Positions 42,669 to 50,329 of a DNA stretch of 50,363 nt are shown here, one piece after another. A program made the position numbers and the translations under genes. The stretch lies in contig DCHZ01000008.1 of the NCBI GenBank assembly GCA_002315385.1, forward strand, positions 1-50,363, read 5' to 3'. How positions within the stretch are numbered: position 1 is the first letter of the stretch; the number at the start of each line of letters is the position of its first letter. Under the pieces are notes generated by a model. It did no database searches and was not told where the DNA came from. It saw only the letters and a program-made list of their open reading frames with translations. This stretch comes from Firmicutes bacterium UBA1739 (GTDB lineage Bacteria; Bacillota; Clostridia; Peptostreptococcales; Anaerovoracaceae).

Positions 42669-42764
42669 TACCATAAGAGAATACATCCGGTTAACAGTCA
42701 TAAGCTTTGAAATAACTGTATAAATGAAGGGGTCTTGCAGACAGCTGTATGATTACTTATGGTA
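42669..42764. repeat. Inverted TACCATAAG between the two rlmH genes
   Basis: TACCATAAG (42669-42677) downstream of rlmH and its exact complement CTTATGGTA (42756-42764), the YHK codons ending the facing gene, form 9-bp arms 78 nt apart. It may be a relic of the lost tail of the first gene, a hairpin, or both. Confidence 0.6.
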
Positions 42765-43166
42765 TGTCTCCCCTCTTATTATTTTAAAAGCCCTATAAAT
42801 CTGCTCAAGAGCCACTACTTCTGTCAGTGCAGGAGGCATGTACATCCTGCTTAATGCAATTCTCTTCACATCTGCCCCGATAGTTTCATTAATTCCATCG
42901 GCAATCGCGACTGCAATACGTGAATTTCCATTTATTTCCATACTCCGAACGGCTTCGGCAAGCATCTCGGATGAAAGCATTTCACCGGAAGGATCCAGAA
43001 TAAACAGATTATTCTGAGCGGAAACATCTTTAATCAGCTTAGGCAGATTCTTATAATATTTTACGGAAATTCTGCAGAAACGGCTGAGCCTTTTCAGATA
43101 CTCTTCCGCTGCCTGAAGAAAAAAAGACTCAGGATTGTTCGTTAAAATAAAAATCTTTATATTCAC
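42753..43166 (-). CDS. Divergent RlmH-like SPOUT protein with intact tail but degenerate SAM knot
   Basis: 137 residues, GTG start at 43164-43166 with GGAGAT about 9 nt upstream. The C-terminal part LEQIYRAFKIIRGETYHK matches RlmH exactly where the neighbour is truncated. Its body is diverged: FILDPSGEMLSSEMLAEAVR aligns with IALxIDGKxxSS, but the glycine loop IGGSxGL is replaced by IADGINETIG, and the MTxPHQLMR motif by MYMPPALTEVV. Alone it is unlikely to bind SAM normally. A heterodimer with the canonical copy would rebuild a full active site (inference). Confidence 0.85.
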   Translation of the reverse strand: MNIKIFILTNNPESFFLQAAEEYLKRLSRFCRISVKYYKNLPKLIKDVSAQNNLFILDPSGEMLSSEMLAEAVRSMEINGNSRIAVAIADGINETIGADVKRIALSRMYMPPALTEVVALEQIYRAFKIIRGETYHK

Positions 43167-43450
43167 TATTACTTATCTCCCTGTTTTTAATACACCTGTC
43201 TTTACCGGTAATAACCCCAAAGAAAGATTAAAGAGCTGCCGTTTATCCGAACAGAAAACCGGTGGATCATCCATATATGTTACGTTTAAGTTTCTACATA
43301 ATTAACGAATTTTTCACTTGATTATAATCTCTTTGTATATTACTATTAACATATCATCATTACTAATAATTTGCAAAGAAAATCATCAATACAGAAAATT
43401 ACAATTAAAATAAAAAAAATATTTTTTTATTAATAAAACGACACTTCCTA
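43167..43450. other. AT-rich gap upstream of the bcd operon
   Basis: No gene seen. It contains a 10-bp palindrome TTACCGGTAA (43202-43211) in front of the leftward rlmH-like gene, whose promoter is not clear, and long A/T runs (43380-43440) that could act as an UP element for the bcd promoter. Confidence 0.45.
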
Positions 43451-43478
43451 TTGACTTTGCCGGTTATTGATGTATGAT
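43451..43478 (+). promoter_or_regulatory. Promoter of the bcd-etfBA operon
   Basis: TTGACT (43451-43456), 16 bp, TATGAT (43473-43478), predicting transcription start near 43485. Confidence 0.7.
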
Positions 43479-43485
43479 AGATGAT

Positions 43486-43520
43486 AGGGTATTTCTGAGA
43501 GGATTCCTATGCCCTTTTTT
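43486..43520 (+). terminator. Terminator-like hairpin at the start of the bcd mRNA
   Basis: AGGGTAT (43486-43492) and ATGCCCT (43509-43515) form a 7-bp stem with 16-nt loop followed by TTTTT(T). It would be the very 5' end of the transcript, 57 nt before the bcd ATG, as attenuator or as mRNA-stabilising cap. Confidence 0.5.
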
Positions 43521-43576
43521 GGAGTGGTCTTCTCTTCAGATAAAAAATTTACTTGACTAAAAAAGGAGGAGTTCAA

Positions 43577-44725
43577 ATGAATTTTAATCTTACCAAAGAA
43601 CAAGAAACAGTTAGAAAAATGGTAAGAAAGTTTGCTACTAACGAAGTTGAGCCTATCGCTGCTGAATGTGACAAAGAACACAGATTTCCGGTAGAAACAG
43701 TAGAAAAAATGGCTAAATACGGATTAATGGGTATCCCTTATCCAACAGAATATGAAGGTGCAGGCGGAGACCACATCTCATATGCAATCACAGTAGAAGA
43801 ATTATCAAGAGCATGCGCTTCAACAGGCGTTATCTGTTCAGCTCATACATCACTGTGCACATGGCCTATCTTTGCATGGGGTACTGAAGAACAGAAGAAA
43901 AAGTATGTTCCGGATTTAGCTTCAGGTAGAAAGATCGGCGCTTTCGGTTTAACAGAACCCGGTGCCGGCACAGATGCAGGCGGACAGCAGACAGTTGCTG
44001 TTGACATGGGCGACCACTATGTACTTAACGGTGCAAAAGTATTTATCACAAACGGCGGATATGCTGATACATTCGTAATCATCGCTATGACAGATAAGTC
44101 AAAGGGAACAAGAGGCGGAATCTCTGCTTTTATCGTAGAAAAAGGTTTCGAAGGTTTCTCAATCGGTAAAACAGAAGACAAATTAGGTATCCACGCTTCA
44201 TCAACAACAGAACTTATCATGCAGGATTGTATCGTTCCAAAGGAAAACCTCCTTGGTAAAGTAGGCGACGGCTTCAAAGTTGCATTATCAACACTGGACG
44301 GCGGACGTATCGGTATCGCTTCACAGGCTCTCGGTATTGCACAGGGCGCATTCGACGTAACAGTTGAATACATGAAGGCTAGAAAACAGTTCGGTAAATC
44401 ATTAAGCAAATTCCAGGCTCTCCAGTTTGAAATGGCTGCAATGAAGACACAGATCGAAGCTGCAAGACTTCTTATCTACAAAGCTGCTGACATGAAAGAC
44501 AAGCACCTTGATTATTCAGAAGCAAGTGCTATGGCTAAGTTATTTGCAGGTGAAACAGCTATGCATGTAACAACAAAGGCTGTACAGTTCCACGGCGGTT
44601 ATGGTTATACAGTAGATTATCCGGTTGAAAGAATGATGAGAGACGCTAAGATTACAGAAATCTATGAAGGTACATCAGAAGTTCAGAAAATCGTTATCGC
44701 TGGCAAAATCTTCGGAAAGAAATAA
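43577..44725 (+). CDS. bcd: Butyryl-CoA dehydrogenase
   Basis: FAD enzyme reducing crotonyl-CoA to butyryl-CoA, in clostridia usually with EtfAB and linked to ferredoxin reduction. 382 residues: LTKEQETVRKMVRKFA, substrate/FAD segments FGLTEPGAGTDAGGQQT and VFITNGGYADTFVIIA, then RKQFGKSLSKFQALQF, QFHGGYGYTVDYPVERMMRDAKI in two parts, and the catalytic glutamate in IYEGTSEVQKIV. ATG at 43577 has AGGAGG; the frame from 43553 begins before it. Codon choice is strikingly uniform (Thr ACA, Ser TCA, Ala GCT/GCA), as in very highly expressed genes. Confidence 0.96.
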   Translation: MNFNLTKEQETVRKMVRKFATNEVEPIAAECDKEHRFPVETVEKMAKYGLMGIPYPTEYEGAGGDHISYAITVEELSRACASTGVICSAHTSLCTWPIFAWGTEEQKKKYVPDLASGRKIGAFGLTEPGAGTDAGGQQTVAVDMGDHYVLNGAKVFITNGGYADTFVIIAMTDKSKGTRGGISAFIVEKGFEGFSIGKTEDKLGIHASSTTELIMQDCIVPKENLLGKVGDGFKVALSTLDGGRIGIASQALGIAQGAFDVTVEYMKARKQFGKSLSKFQALQFEMAAMKTQIEAARLLIYKAADMKDKHLDYSEASAMAKLFAGETAMHVTTKAVQFHGGYGYTVDYPVERMMRDAKITEIYEGTSEVQKIVIAGKIFGKK

Positions 44726-44743
44726 GAATAGGAGGAATACGAA

Positions 44744-45553
44744 ATGGCATATAAAATTATCGTATGCGCAAAGCAGGTTCCTGATACAAATGAAATCAAA
44801 ACAAATCCTGAAACAGGAACACTTATCAGAGACGGCGTACCAAGTATCTTAAATAATGACGATGCTAACGCATTAGAAGAAGCTTTAAAAATTAAGGATG
44901 CTCATCCTGGAACAGTAATCACAGTAGTAACAATGGGTCCTCCACAGGCAGACGTTATGTTGAAAGAATGTCTCGCTATGGGAGCTGACGATGCTATCCT
45001 CTTATCAGACAGAGCACTCGGCGGTTCAGATACATGGGCAACATCAAATGCTATTTCAGCAGGTATCAGAAAAGCTGCTGAAAAAATGGGCGGATATGAT
45101 ATCATCTTCGCAGGCAGACAGGCTATCGACGGTGACACAGCTCAGGTTGGTCCACAGATCGCTGAAAAATTAGGCGTACCACAGGTTTCATACGTTAAGA
45201 AATTTGAGCTTGACGGCAACAAAGTAACAGTAGAAAGAGCTCTCGAAGACGGTTACGAAGTAATTGAACTCCAGACACCTTGCCTGCTTACAGCTATCAA
45301 AGAACTCAACACTCCGAGATATATGTATATCAGAGGAATCTATGAAGCTGAAAAAGCTGAAATCTCTGTTTGGAATGCAGACGATATCGGTGTTGATAAG
45401 GAAAAAGAAGTTGGTCTCAGACCATCTCCAACAAACGTATTCAAATCATTCACACCTAAGCCAAAGGGAGCAGGACAGAAAGTTGCCGGCGACACAGAAA
45501 AAGAAATTGCTAAGAACCTGCTTATTAGCTTAAAAGACAAGAATATTATTTAA
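44744..45553 (+). CDS. etfB: Electron transfer flavoprotein beta subunit
   Basis: 269 residues. Opens AYKIIVCAKQVPDTNEIKT, carries ALKIKDAHPGTVITVVTMGP, the signature GRQAIDGDTAQVGPQIAEKLGVPQVSYV and VIELQTPCLLTAIKELNTPRYM in successive parts. With EtfA it shuttles or bifurcates electrons from NADH to Bcd and ferredoxin. RBS AGGAGG precedes the ATG; 18 nt separate it from bcd. Same biased codon use as bcd. Confidence 0.96.
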   Translation: MAYKIIVCAKQVPDTNEIKTNPETGTLIRDGVPSILNNDDANALEEALKIKDAHPGTVITVVTMGPPQADVMLKECLAMGADDAILLSDRALGGSDTWATSNAISAGIRKAAEKMGGYDIIFAGRQAIDGDTAQVGPQIAEKLGVPQVSYVKKFELDGNKVTVERALEDGYEVIELQTPCLLTAIKELNTPRYMYIRGIYEAEKAEISVWNADDIGVDKEKEVGLRPSPTNVFKSFTPKPKGAGQKVAGDTEKEIAKNLLISLKDKNII

Positions 45554-45573
45554 TAAGGAGGAAGTAAACAGAC

Positions 45574-46698
45574 ATGGCTATCGATTTTAATGATGTTAAA
45601 AATATTTGGGTTTATGCTGAACAGAGACACGGTAAACTCATGAACGTAGCCCTCGAACTCATCGGTGAAGGTTACAGATTATCAAGAGAAATGCCTGAAG
45701 GTACAAAAGTATGCGGTCTCCTCGTAGGTGACGAAGCTGACGTTAAGCCTTTAGAAGCTGAATTATTTGCTTATGGCGCTGACGAAGTATACACACTGGC
45801 AGATCCTCTTCTCAAGCAGTATACAACAGACGGTTATACAAAAGTTATCACAGACGCTATCGAAGAAATCAAACCTGAAATCGTTCTCTTCGGTGCTACA
45901 CATATCGGAAGAGACTTAGCTCCAAGAGTAGCTGCAAGATTAAACACAGGTCTGACAGCTGACTGCACAAGACTTGACGTAGACATGAACAACTACATCA
46001 ACTTCCTCGAAGCTAAGACAACATGTAAGACAGCTGACCTCGTTCCGGGTAACCCTGCTTATACAAAAGGCGAAGGTCTCTTAAAGCAGACTCGTCCTGC
46101 ATTCGGCGGTAACCTCATGGCTACAATCATCACACCGAGAACAAGACCTACAATGTCAACAGTAAGACCTGGCGTTATGAAGAAGAGAGAAAAGGACGAA
46201 TCACTTACAGGTACAGCTATCAATGTTCCTGTTAAACTCGCTGCTTCCGACATCAAGGTTACAGTTAAAGAAGTTGTTAAGGCTACAAAAGAACTCGTTT
46301 CATTAACAGACGCTGAAATCATCTGCTCAGGCGGAAGAGGACTTGGCGGACCTGAAGGTTTCAACCTTATCAAAGAATTCGCTGACAAAGTTGGCGGTGT
46401 TGTAGGTTCATCAAGAGCAGCTGTAGATGCCGGCTGGATCGATCATTCACATCAGGTTGGTCAGACAGGTACAACAGTTAAGCCTAAGATCTATTTCGCA
46501 TGTGGTATTTCAGGTGCTATCCAGCACTTAGCAGGTATGCAGACATCAGATTGCATCGTTGCTATCAACAAAGATCCTGATGCTCCTATCTTCGAAGTTG
46601 CTGACTATGGTATCGTTGGTGACCTCTATAAGGTTATTCCACAGATCATTGCTGAATGGGACAATGCTGATGCTCTTTTAGCTGCTGCAACAAAATAA
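45574..46698 (+). CDS. etfA: Electron transfer flavoprotein alpha subunit
   Basis: 374 residues. The N-terminal domain starts NIWVYAEQRHGKLMNVALEL; the FAD domain contains GGRGLGGPEGFNLIKEFAD, VVGSSRAAVDAGWIDHSHQVGQTGTTVKP in successive parts, and YFACGISGAIQHLAGMQTSD. No N-terminal ferredoxin domain is present, as in the Bcd-EtfAB group. RBS AAGGAGG lies upstream, 20 nt after etfB. Last gene of the operon, followed by a strong terminator. Confidence 0.96.
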   Translation: MAIDFNDVKNIWVYAEQRHGKLMNVALELIGEGYRLSREMPEGTKVCGLLVGDEADVKPLEAELFAYGADEVYTLADPLLKQYTTDGYTKVITDAIEEIKPEIVLFGATHIGRDLAPRVAARLNTGLTADCTRLDVDMNNYINFLEAKTTCKTADLVPGNPAYTKGEGLLKQTRPAFGGNLMATIITPRTRPTMSTVRPGVMKKREKDESLTGTAINVPVKLAASDIKVTVKEVVKATKELVSLTDAEIICSGGRGLGGPEGFNLIKEFADKVGGVVGSSRAAVDAGWIDHSHQVGQTGTTVKPKIYFACGISGAIQHLAGMQTSDCIVAINKDPDAPIFEVADYGIVGDLYKVIPQIIAEWDNADALLAAATK

Positions 46699-46721
46699 AT
46701 CCTTTTTAGTTAAGTAATAAT

Positions 46722-46755
46722 AAAACCGGAGGCGATTATTCGTCTCCGGTTTTTA
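46722..46755 (+). terminator. Terminator of bcd-etfBA
   Basis: AAAACCGGAGGCG and CGTCTCCGGTTTT pair over 13 bp (one G-U) with a 6-nt loop, ending in TTTTT. An overlapping second hairpin, CCGGTTTTTAAC with GTTAAAACCGG (46746-46771), follows directly. Confidence 0.93.
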
Positions 46756-46771
46756 ACACAGTTAAAACCGG

Positions 46772-47000
46772 TCTTTATGACCTCCGCAGCCCTGAACAAG
46801 TCCGTCTACAGGATATGTACAGAAAAATCATATGCTGACGACCTTCAAGCGCAGACAGAGCTTAGAATCGCTACGTCCGATTATGAGCGCGAGCGTTTCC
46901 GAAGTATACAGTCGCTTCGAATCTAATTAATACAATACTAAATCTATAATTGTTTCTCAACGGCTGTGAATAGTAACAATAAATCAAAAATTAGTCAATC
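46772..47000. other. Unexplained segment between etfA terminator and tRNA-Lys
   Basis: About 150 bp (46772-46925) are clearly more GC-rich than normal intergenic DNA here and have small inverted repeats such as CGAAG/CTTCG near 46898-46918. No frame on either strand is open beyond about 35 codons with a start and RBS. It might be a relic or an unrecognised RNA. Confidence 0.35.
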
Positions 47001-47006
47001 TTTTCC

Positions 47007-47035
47007 TTGACAATCATATAATATAGTGGTAATAT
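47007..47035 (+). promoter_or_regulatory. Promoter of tRNA-Lys
   Basis: TTGACA (47007-47012), 17 bp, TAATAT (47030-47035), 23 bp before the mature tRNA. Confidence 0.82.
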
Positions 47036-47058
47036 AAACGAGTCAGCAAAAGTGACGA

Positions 47059-47134
47059 GCATCCTTAGCTCAGTTGGTAGAGCACCTGACTCTTAATCAG
47101 GGTGTCCGGGGTTCGAGCCCCCGAGGGTGTACCA
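47059..47134 (+). tRNA. tRNA-Lys (anticodon CTT)
   Basis: 76 nt with D-arm TAGCTCAGTTGGTAGAGCA, anticodon stem-loop CTGACTCTTAATCAG, T-arm CCGGGGTTCGAGCCCCCG and encoded CCA. The first acceptor pair would be G-U. Confidence 0.96.
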
Positions 47135-47140
47135 AATAAG

Positions 47141-47171
47141 AATCCTGCAATGAAAATTTGCAGGATTTTTT
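47141..47171 (+). terminator. Terminator of tRNA-Lys
   Basis: Perfect 10-bp stem AATCCTGCAA / TTGCAGGATT, 7-nt loop, then Ts. It ends 35 nt before the RDD gene. Confidence 0.9.
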
Positions 47172-47205
47172 ACTATATCATACCAAAAACAAAGGAGTAC
47201 GGTAT

Positions 47206-47844
47206 ATGGACATGTTCATTAAAGACGGTGAATTGCCTGAAAATTTACTTAAAAAAAAGAATAAAACAGACACCGAAGAAACAGCCGAATCGGATAAAGC
47301 TGCGGAAGATACCGCTTCGGATCAGATTGTGGAAAAACCATTATCTGAATACACAAATGAAGACTGGTATGCAAAATACCCCAAACCCGATATTATGGAC
47401 AGATTTAAGGTTCATGTTATTGACACCCTGTCCTTTTTCATTCCCGGTGCCCTTATATACTATTTTCTGATACCGAATACGGAATTTGAACTTACCGGAT
47501 TTTTATTTGTACTGTTTTTTGCTATATATCTAAATGCCGCAATATTTCTGACCTGGATTGAATTATACTTCACTAACGGATACACTCTGGGAAAATATAT
47601 TTTCAAACACCGGGTATTCCGGATGGACGGAGAAAGGCTGACATTTAGAGATGTATTCGTCCGTAATTTTCTAATCAAAGCCTTCTGTGACTGGGCTTCA
47701 TTCGGTATGCTGAATATAATATCTATAATTATTGCCTATCTGAGGCCATACACAAGGGCTGTTCACGATGTTGCGGCAAATACCATCACGGTGGATGTAA
47801 GAATAGTTGAACCGAAACCCGAGAAAAGATATGAATTTAAGTAG
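47206..47844 (+). CDS. RDD-family membrane protein
   Basis: 212 residues. An acidic, hydrophilic N-terminus of about 65 residues (TEETAESDKAAEDTASD) is followed by two membrane helices (TLSFFIPGALIYYFLI and FLFVLFFAIYLNAAIFL) and the RDD-type segment YTLGKYIFKHRVFRMDGERL, a third hydrophobic stretch, and RAVHDVAANT, which ends RDD domains. Function is unknown; some family members are transporters or Na+/H+ antiporters. ATG at 47206 has AAGGAG 8 nt upstream; the frame from 47158 overlaps the tRNA terminator. Confidence 0.88.
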   Translation: MDMFIKDGELPENLLKKKNKTDTEETAESDKAAEDTASDQIVEKPLSEYTNEDWYAKYPKPDIMDRFKVHVIDTLSFFIPGALIYYFLIPNTEFELTGFLFVLFFAIYLNAAIFLTWIELYFTNGYTLGKYIFKHRVFRMDGERLTFRDVFVRNFLIKAFCDWASFGMLNIISIIIAYLRPYTRAVHDVAANTITVDVRIVEPKPEKRYEFK

Positions 47845-47904
47845 AAAATACCATACATTAACAGAAATTTGTAACATTATTGACATTTATATTGTTTCCT
47901 GTTG

Positions 47905-47913
47905 TGGTATAAT
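47905..47913 (+). promoter_or_regulatory. Extended -10 promoter of the LCP gene
   Basis: TGGTATAAT at 47905-47913 (TGn extension plus consensus TATAAT) 55 bp before the start codon; no good -35 box at the right distance. Confidence 0.6.
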
Positions 47914-47968
47914 ATACAGGTATATAGATTCATGTATATAAAAGGATTATATTGCGAGAGGGGATAAA

Positions 47969-48946
47969 ATGAAATCTTTTTTCAGAACATGTATCGTCAC
48001 CATGATATTATTTACAGTTGTTTTCGTTGCAACAAGTTCATGGTGGGATGATATTAAAGACAGAACACTATTTAAAAGCGAGGTTAATTTATCTGAAGAA
48101 ATGCCTGTAATGATAGACAAAAACAGTCCTTTCTTCCAGTCTTTTACTGAAGCAAACAGACTTAATATTCTGCTTATGGGAATAAATACAAATCTTGCAG
48201 ACACGATTATGCTTGTATCTTATGATATGGACACTGATTATATATATATTATTTCTATTCCGCGAGATACTTATTATCCGAGGGAAGGGGTCAGCGGTGC
48301 CGCTCAGAAGAAAATTAACAGCACTTACAGCATAAACGGTCCTCTGAGCCTTGCAACGGCCGTAAGCGATTTACTGCAGGGTATTCCTATCAACTGCTAT
48401 ATGAAGATAGATTATGAGGGAGTAAAGAACATTGTAGATGCAATGGGAGGCGTACCTATGAATGTTCCTTTCCACATGCATTATACAGATCCGTATGACA
48501 AACCGCCTCTTTACATTGATATCCCGGAAGGTTATCAGGTTCTTGACGGAGAAACCGCAATGAAATTTATCAGATTCAGAAAAGGTGACAGCGGTTACAG
48601 CGGTTATCCGGAAGGAGATATCGGAAGAATAAAAACTCAGCAGGAATTCATGAAATCGGCATTTAAACAGGCTCTCGGCTTAAATATTGTCAGTGTTGCC
48701 CGATCCGTGCTTCAGAATGTTGAATCTGATGTTGACGTGAAAACAGTTGTATCAATAGTAAAAAAAGCCACCGACTTATCTACCGACAAAATAATCACAT
48801 ATACTCTGCCGGGTGAAGCAAGAACCGGAGACGGAGGTCTTTCATTCTGGTATCCGGACGAAGAACAGATTAAACAGATGCTTACAGAAATTTATACTCC
48901 GGTAAACAATACCTCAACGGCCCAGGAGGAGGCTCCTGCCGCATAA
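47969..48946 (+). CDS. LytR-CpsA-Psr (LCP) family cell-wall glycopolymer transferase
   Basis: Attaches teichoic-acid-like or capsular polymers to peptidoglycan outside the membrane. 325 residues: N-terminal membrane anchor (TCIVTMILFTVVFVATSS), then the LCP domain with LNILLMGIN, DTIMLVSYDMDTDYIYIISIPRDTYY in successive parts (catalytic Arg/Asp region), KINSTYSINGPLSLATAVSDLL, and FIRFRKGDSGYSGYPEGDIGRIKTQQEF with the basic substrate pocket. RBS GAGAGGGG lies 5 nt before ATG. A short Ala/Thr-rich tail ends the protein. Strong terminator follows. Confidence 0.94.
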   Translation: MKSFFRTCIVTMILFTVVFVATSSWWDDIKDRTLFKSEVNLSEEMPVMIDKNSPFFQSFTEANRLNILLMGINTNLADTIMLVSYDMDTDYIYIISIPRDTYYPREGVSGAAQKKINSTYSINGPLSLATAVSDLLQGIPINCYMKIDYEGVKNIVDAMGGVPMNVPFHMHYTDPYDKPPLYIDIPEGYQVLDGETAMKFIRFRKGDSGYSGYPEGDIGRIKTQQEFMKSAFKQALGLNIVSVARSVLQNVESDVDVKTVVSIVKKATDLSTDKIITYTLPGEARTGDGGLSFWYPDEEQIKQMLTEIYTPVNNTSTAQEEAPAA

Positions 48947-48952
48947 CCATGT

Positions 48953-48981
48953 AAAAAAGAAGGGTTCTCCCTTCTTTTTTT
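48953..48981 (+). terminator. Terminator of the LCP gene
   Basis: AAAAAAGAAGGG and CCCTTCTTTTTT form a perfect 12-bp stem with loop TTCT and trailing Ts. Confidence 0.93.
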
Positions 48982-49117
48982 ATATTAAAATGATATTTCA
49001 TATTAATTACATAAAATTGTATTATTATTACTTTTTATTAATCTGATAGAATATGATTTAATAATATGATAAAATATTTATACAAAGCAGATTTTTACTC
49101 TATAAAGGAGAACAGAT

Positions 49118-50329
49118 ATGAAAAACAGAAGAATTATTATACCGGTAATATCAATTATTTTTATTTTTTTATTCGGATCCACTTTTTCTTATGCCGGAAA
49201 CGCCCTGAGTAACGGATGGGGTGTTGCGTCCTGGTACTGCGAGAAGGCATCATCTGACATTCAGATAGATGAAGATGCGCTCAGTCTTGAATTGATCGGC
49301 AAATGCAATAAAATGTGGAATCTCGATTCCGTGGATCAGTGGACAACGGATCAGTATGAGCAGTATTCCTCTATGTTTGAAGAGGCAATTAAAACCACTT
49401 TGGACGATTATAATAAGAAAAATATAAAATATAATGTGGCAGTTGCCTTTTCCATGCCTGAGGATCAGAATTATCTTAAGGATTATATAAAAAACTGCAG
49501 ACCTTATGTATATTTTGTTAAAGACGGAAAAACCTGTTCCAGAACTCCCATAATACTTACAGAAGGTGATAATGAATATGCATATGCTTTTGTCACACTT
49601 TCAGGCTACGGAAATTATGAGGGAATGATATGTCATAATGATAAGGACGGGATTCCTACAGCTCAAAACGAAAAATATGACACTTTATCCACCATATCCA
49701 TATCTGTCTACGATAACGGAATCAAATGCCAGTATGCAAATAAAATGAACGAAGATCTCATAAACAGAATAAAGTCTATCAGTAATAATAAAGAATACAT
49801 TAACGGGTACAAGGATGTCAACTCAAACAGCTGGTATTATGATTCGGTAATGGATACATCCGAAAAAAATCTGCTCAAAGGTAATGACGGGTATTTCTAT
49901 CCGGAAAAAAATCTGTCATATGCCGAAGCAATTACAATAGCGGCAAGAATTAATGCCATGTTTAATAATGAAAATCCCGAAACCGTCTTTCAGAACAACC
50001 TTTCTCCATGGTATACATCGTATTTGAATTACTCTGAAAATCATGGGATTCCGTGTTCATATGAAAACTATAACGATACTGTTACGAGAGAGGAATTCGT
50101 TCATATTCTATACTATTCCGTTCCGAAGGAATATTATAAAGACGAAGTGAAACTGATAGAAATCCCGGATATTTCAGCTGAATCTCCATACTGTGATGAA
50201 ATATATACATTATATAAATCCGGAATAATCAGCGGCAGCGATGAAAACGGAAACTTTCTTCCGCAGAACAAAATCAGAAGATGTGAGGCATCGTCCATTA
50301 TCAGTAAATTATTAAAAGAATTGAATTAA
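49118..50329 (+). CDS. Secreted SLH-domain protein with unknown N-terminal domain
   Basis: 403 residues. A signal peptide (KNRRIIIPVISIIFIFLFG, cleavage after SYA) is followed by about 200 residues of unrecognised, Asp/Tyr/Asn-rich domain (WGVASWYCEKAS, ATTLDDYNKK-like helices, YAYAFVTLSGYG), then three SLH-like repeats: YKDVNSNSWYYDSVM with NLLKGNDGYFYPEKNLSYAEA, a degenerate middle copy (DTVTREEFVHIL), and ISGSDENGNFLPQNKIRRCEA. RBS AAGGAG is 7 nt before the ATG. Probably non-covalently wall-bound; function unknown. The last 34 bp of the window are non-coding. Confidence 0.88.
   Translation: MKNRRIIIPVISIIFIFLFGSTFSYAGNALSNGWGVASWYCEKASSDIQIDEDALSLELIGKCNKMWNLDSVDQWTTDQYEQYSSMFEEAIKTTLDDYNKKNIKYNVAVAFSMPEDQNYLKDYIKNCRPYVYFVKDGKTCSRTPIILTEGDNEYAYAFVTLSGYGNYEGMICHNDKDGIPTAQNEKYDTLSTISISVYDNGIKCQYANKMNEDLINRIKSISNNKEYINGYKDVNSNSWYYDSVMDTSEKNLLKGNDGYFYPEKNLSYAEAITIAARINAMFNNENPETVFQNNLSPWYTSYLNYSENHGIPCSYENYNDTVTREEFVHILYYSVPKEYYKDEVKLIEIPDISAESPYCDEIYTLYKSGIISGSDENGNFLPQNKIRRCEASSIISKLLKELN

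Noticed and set aside
42648..42700. Read-through of TAG as pyrrolysine in rlmH
   Set aside because: No pyl genes or PYLIS-like element in the window, and the sequence after the stop matches the RlmH tail only at YHK.
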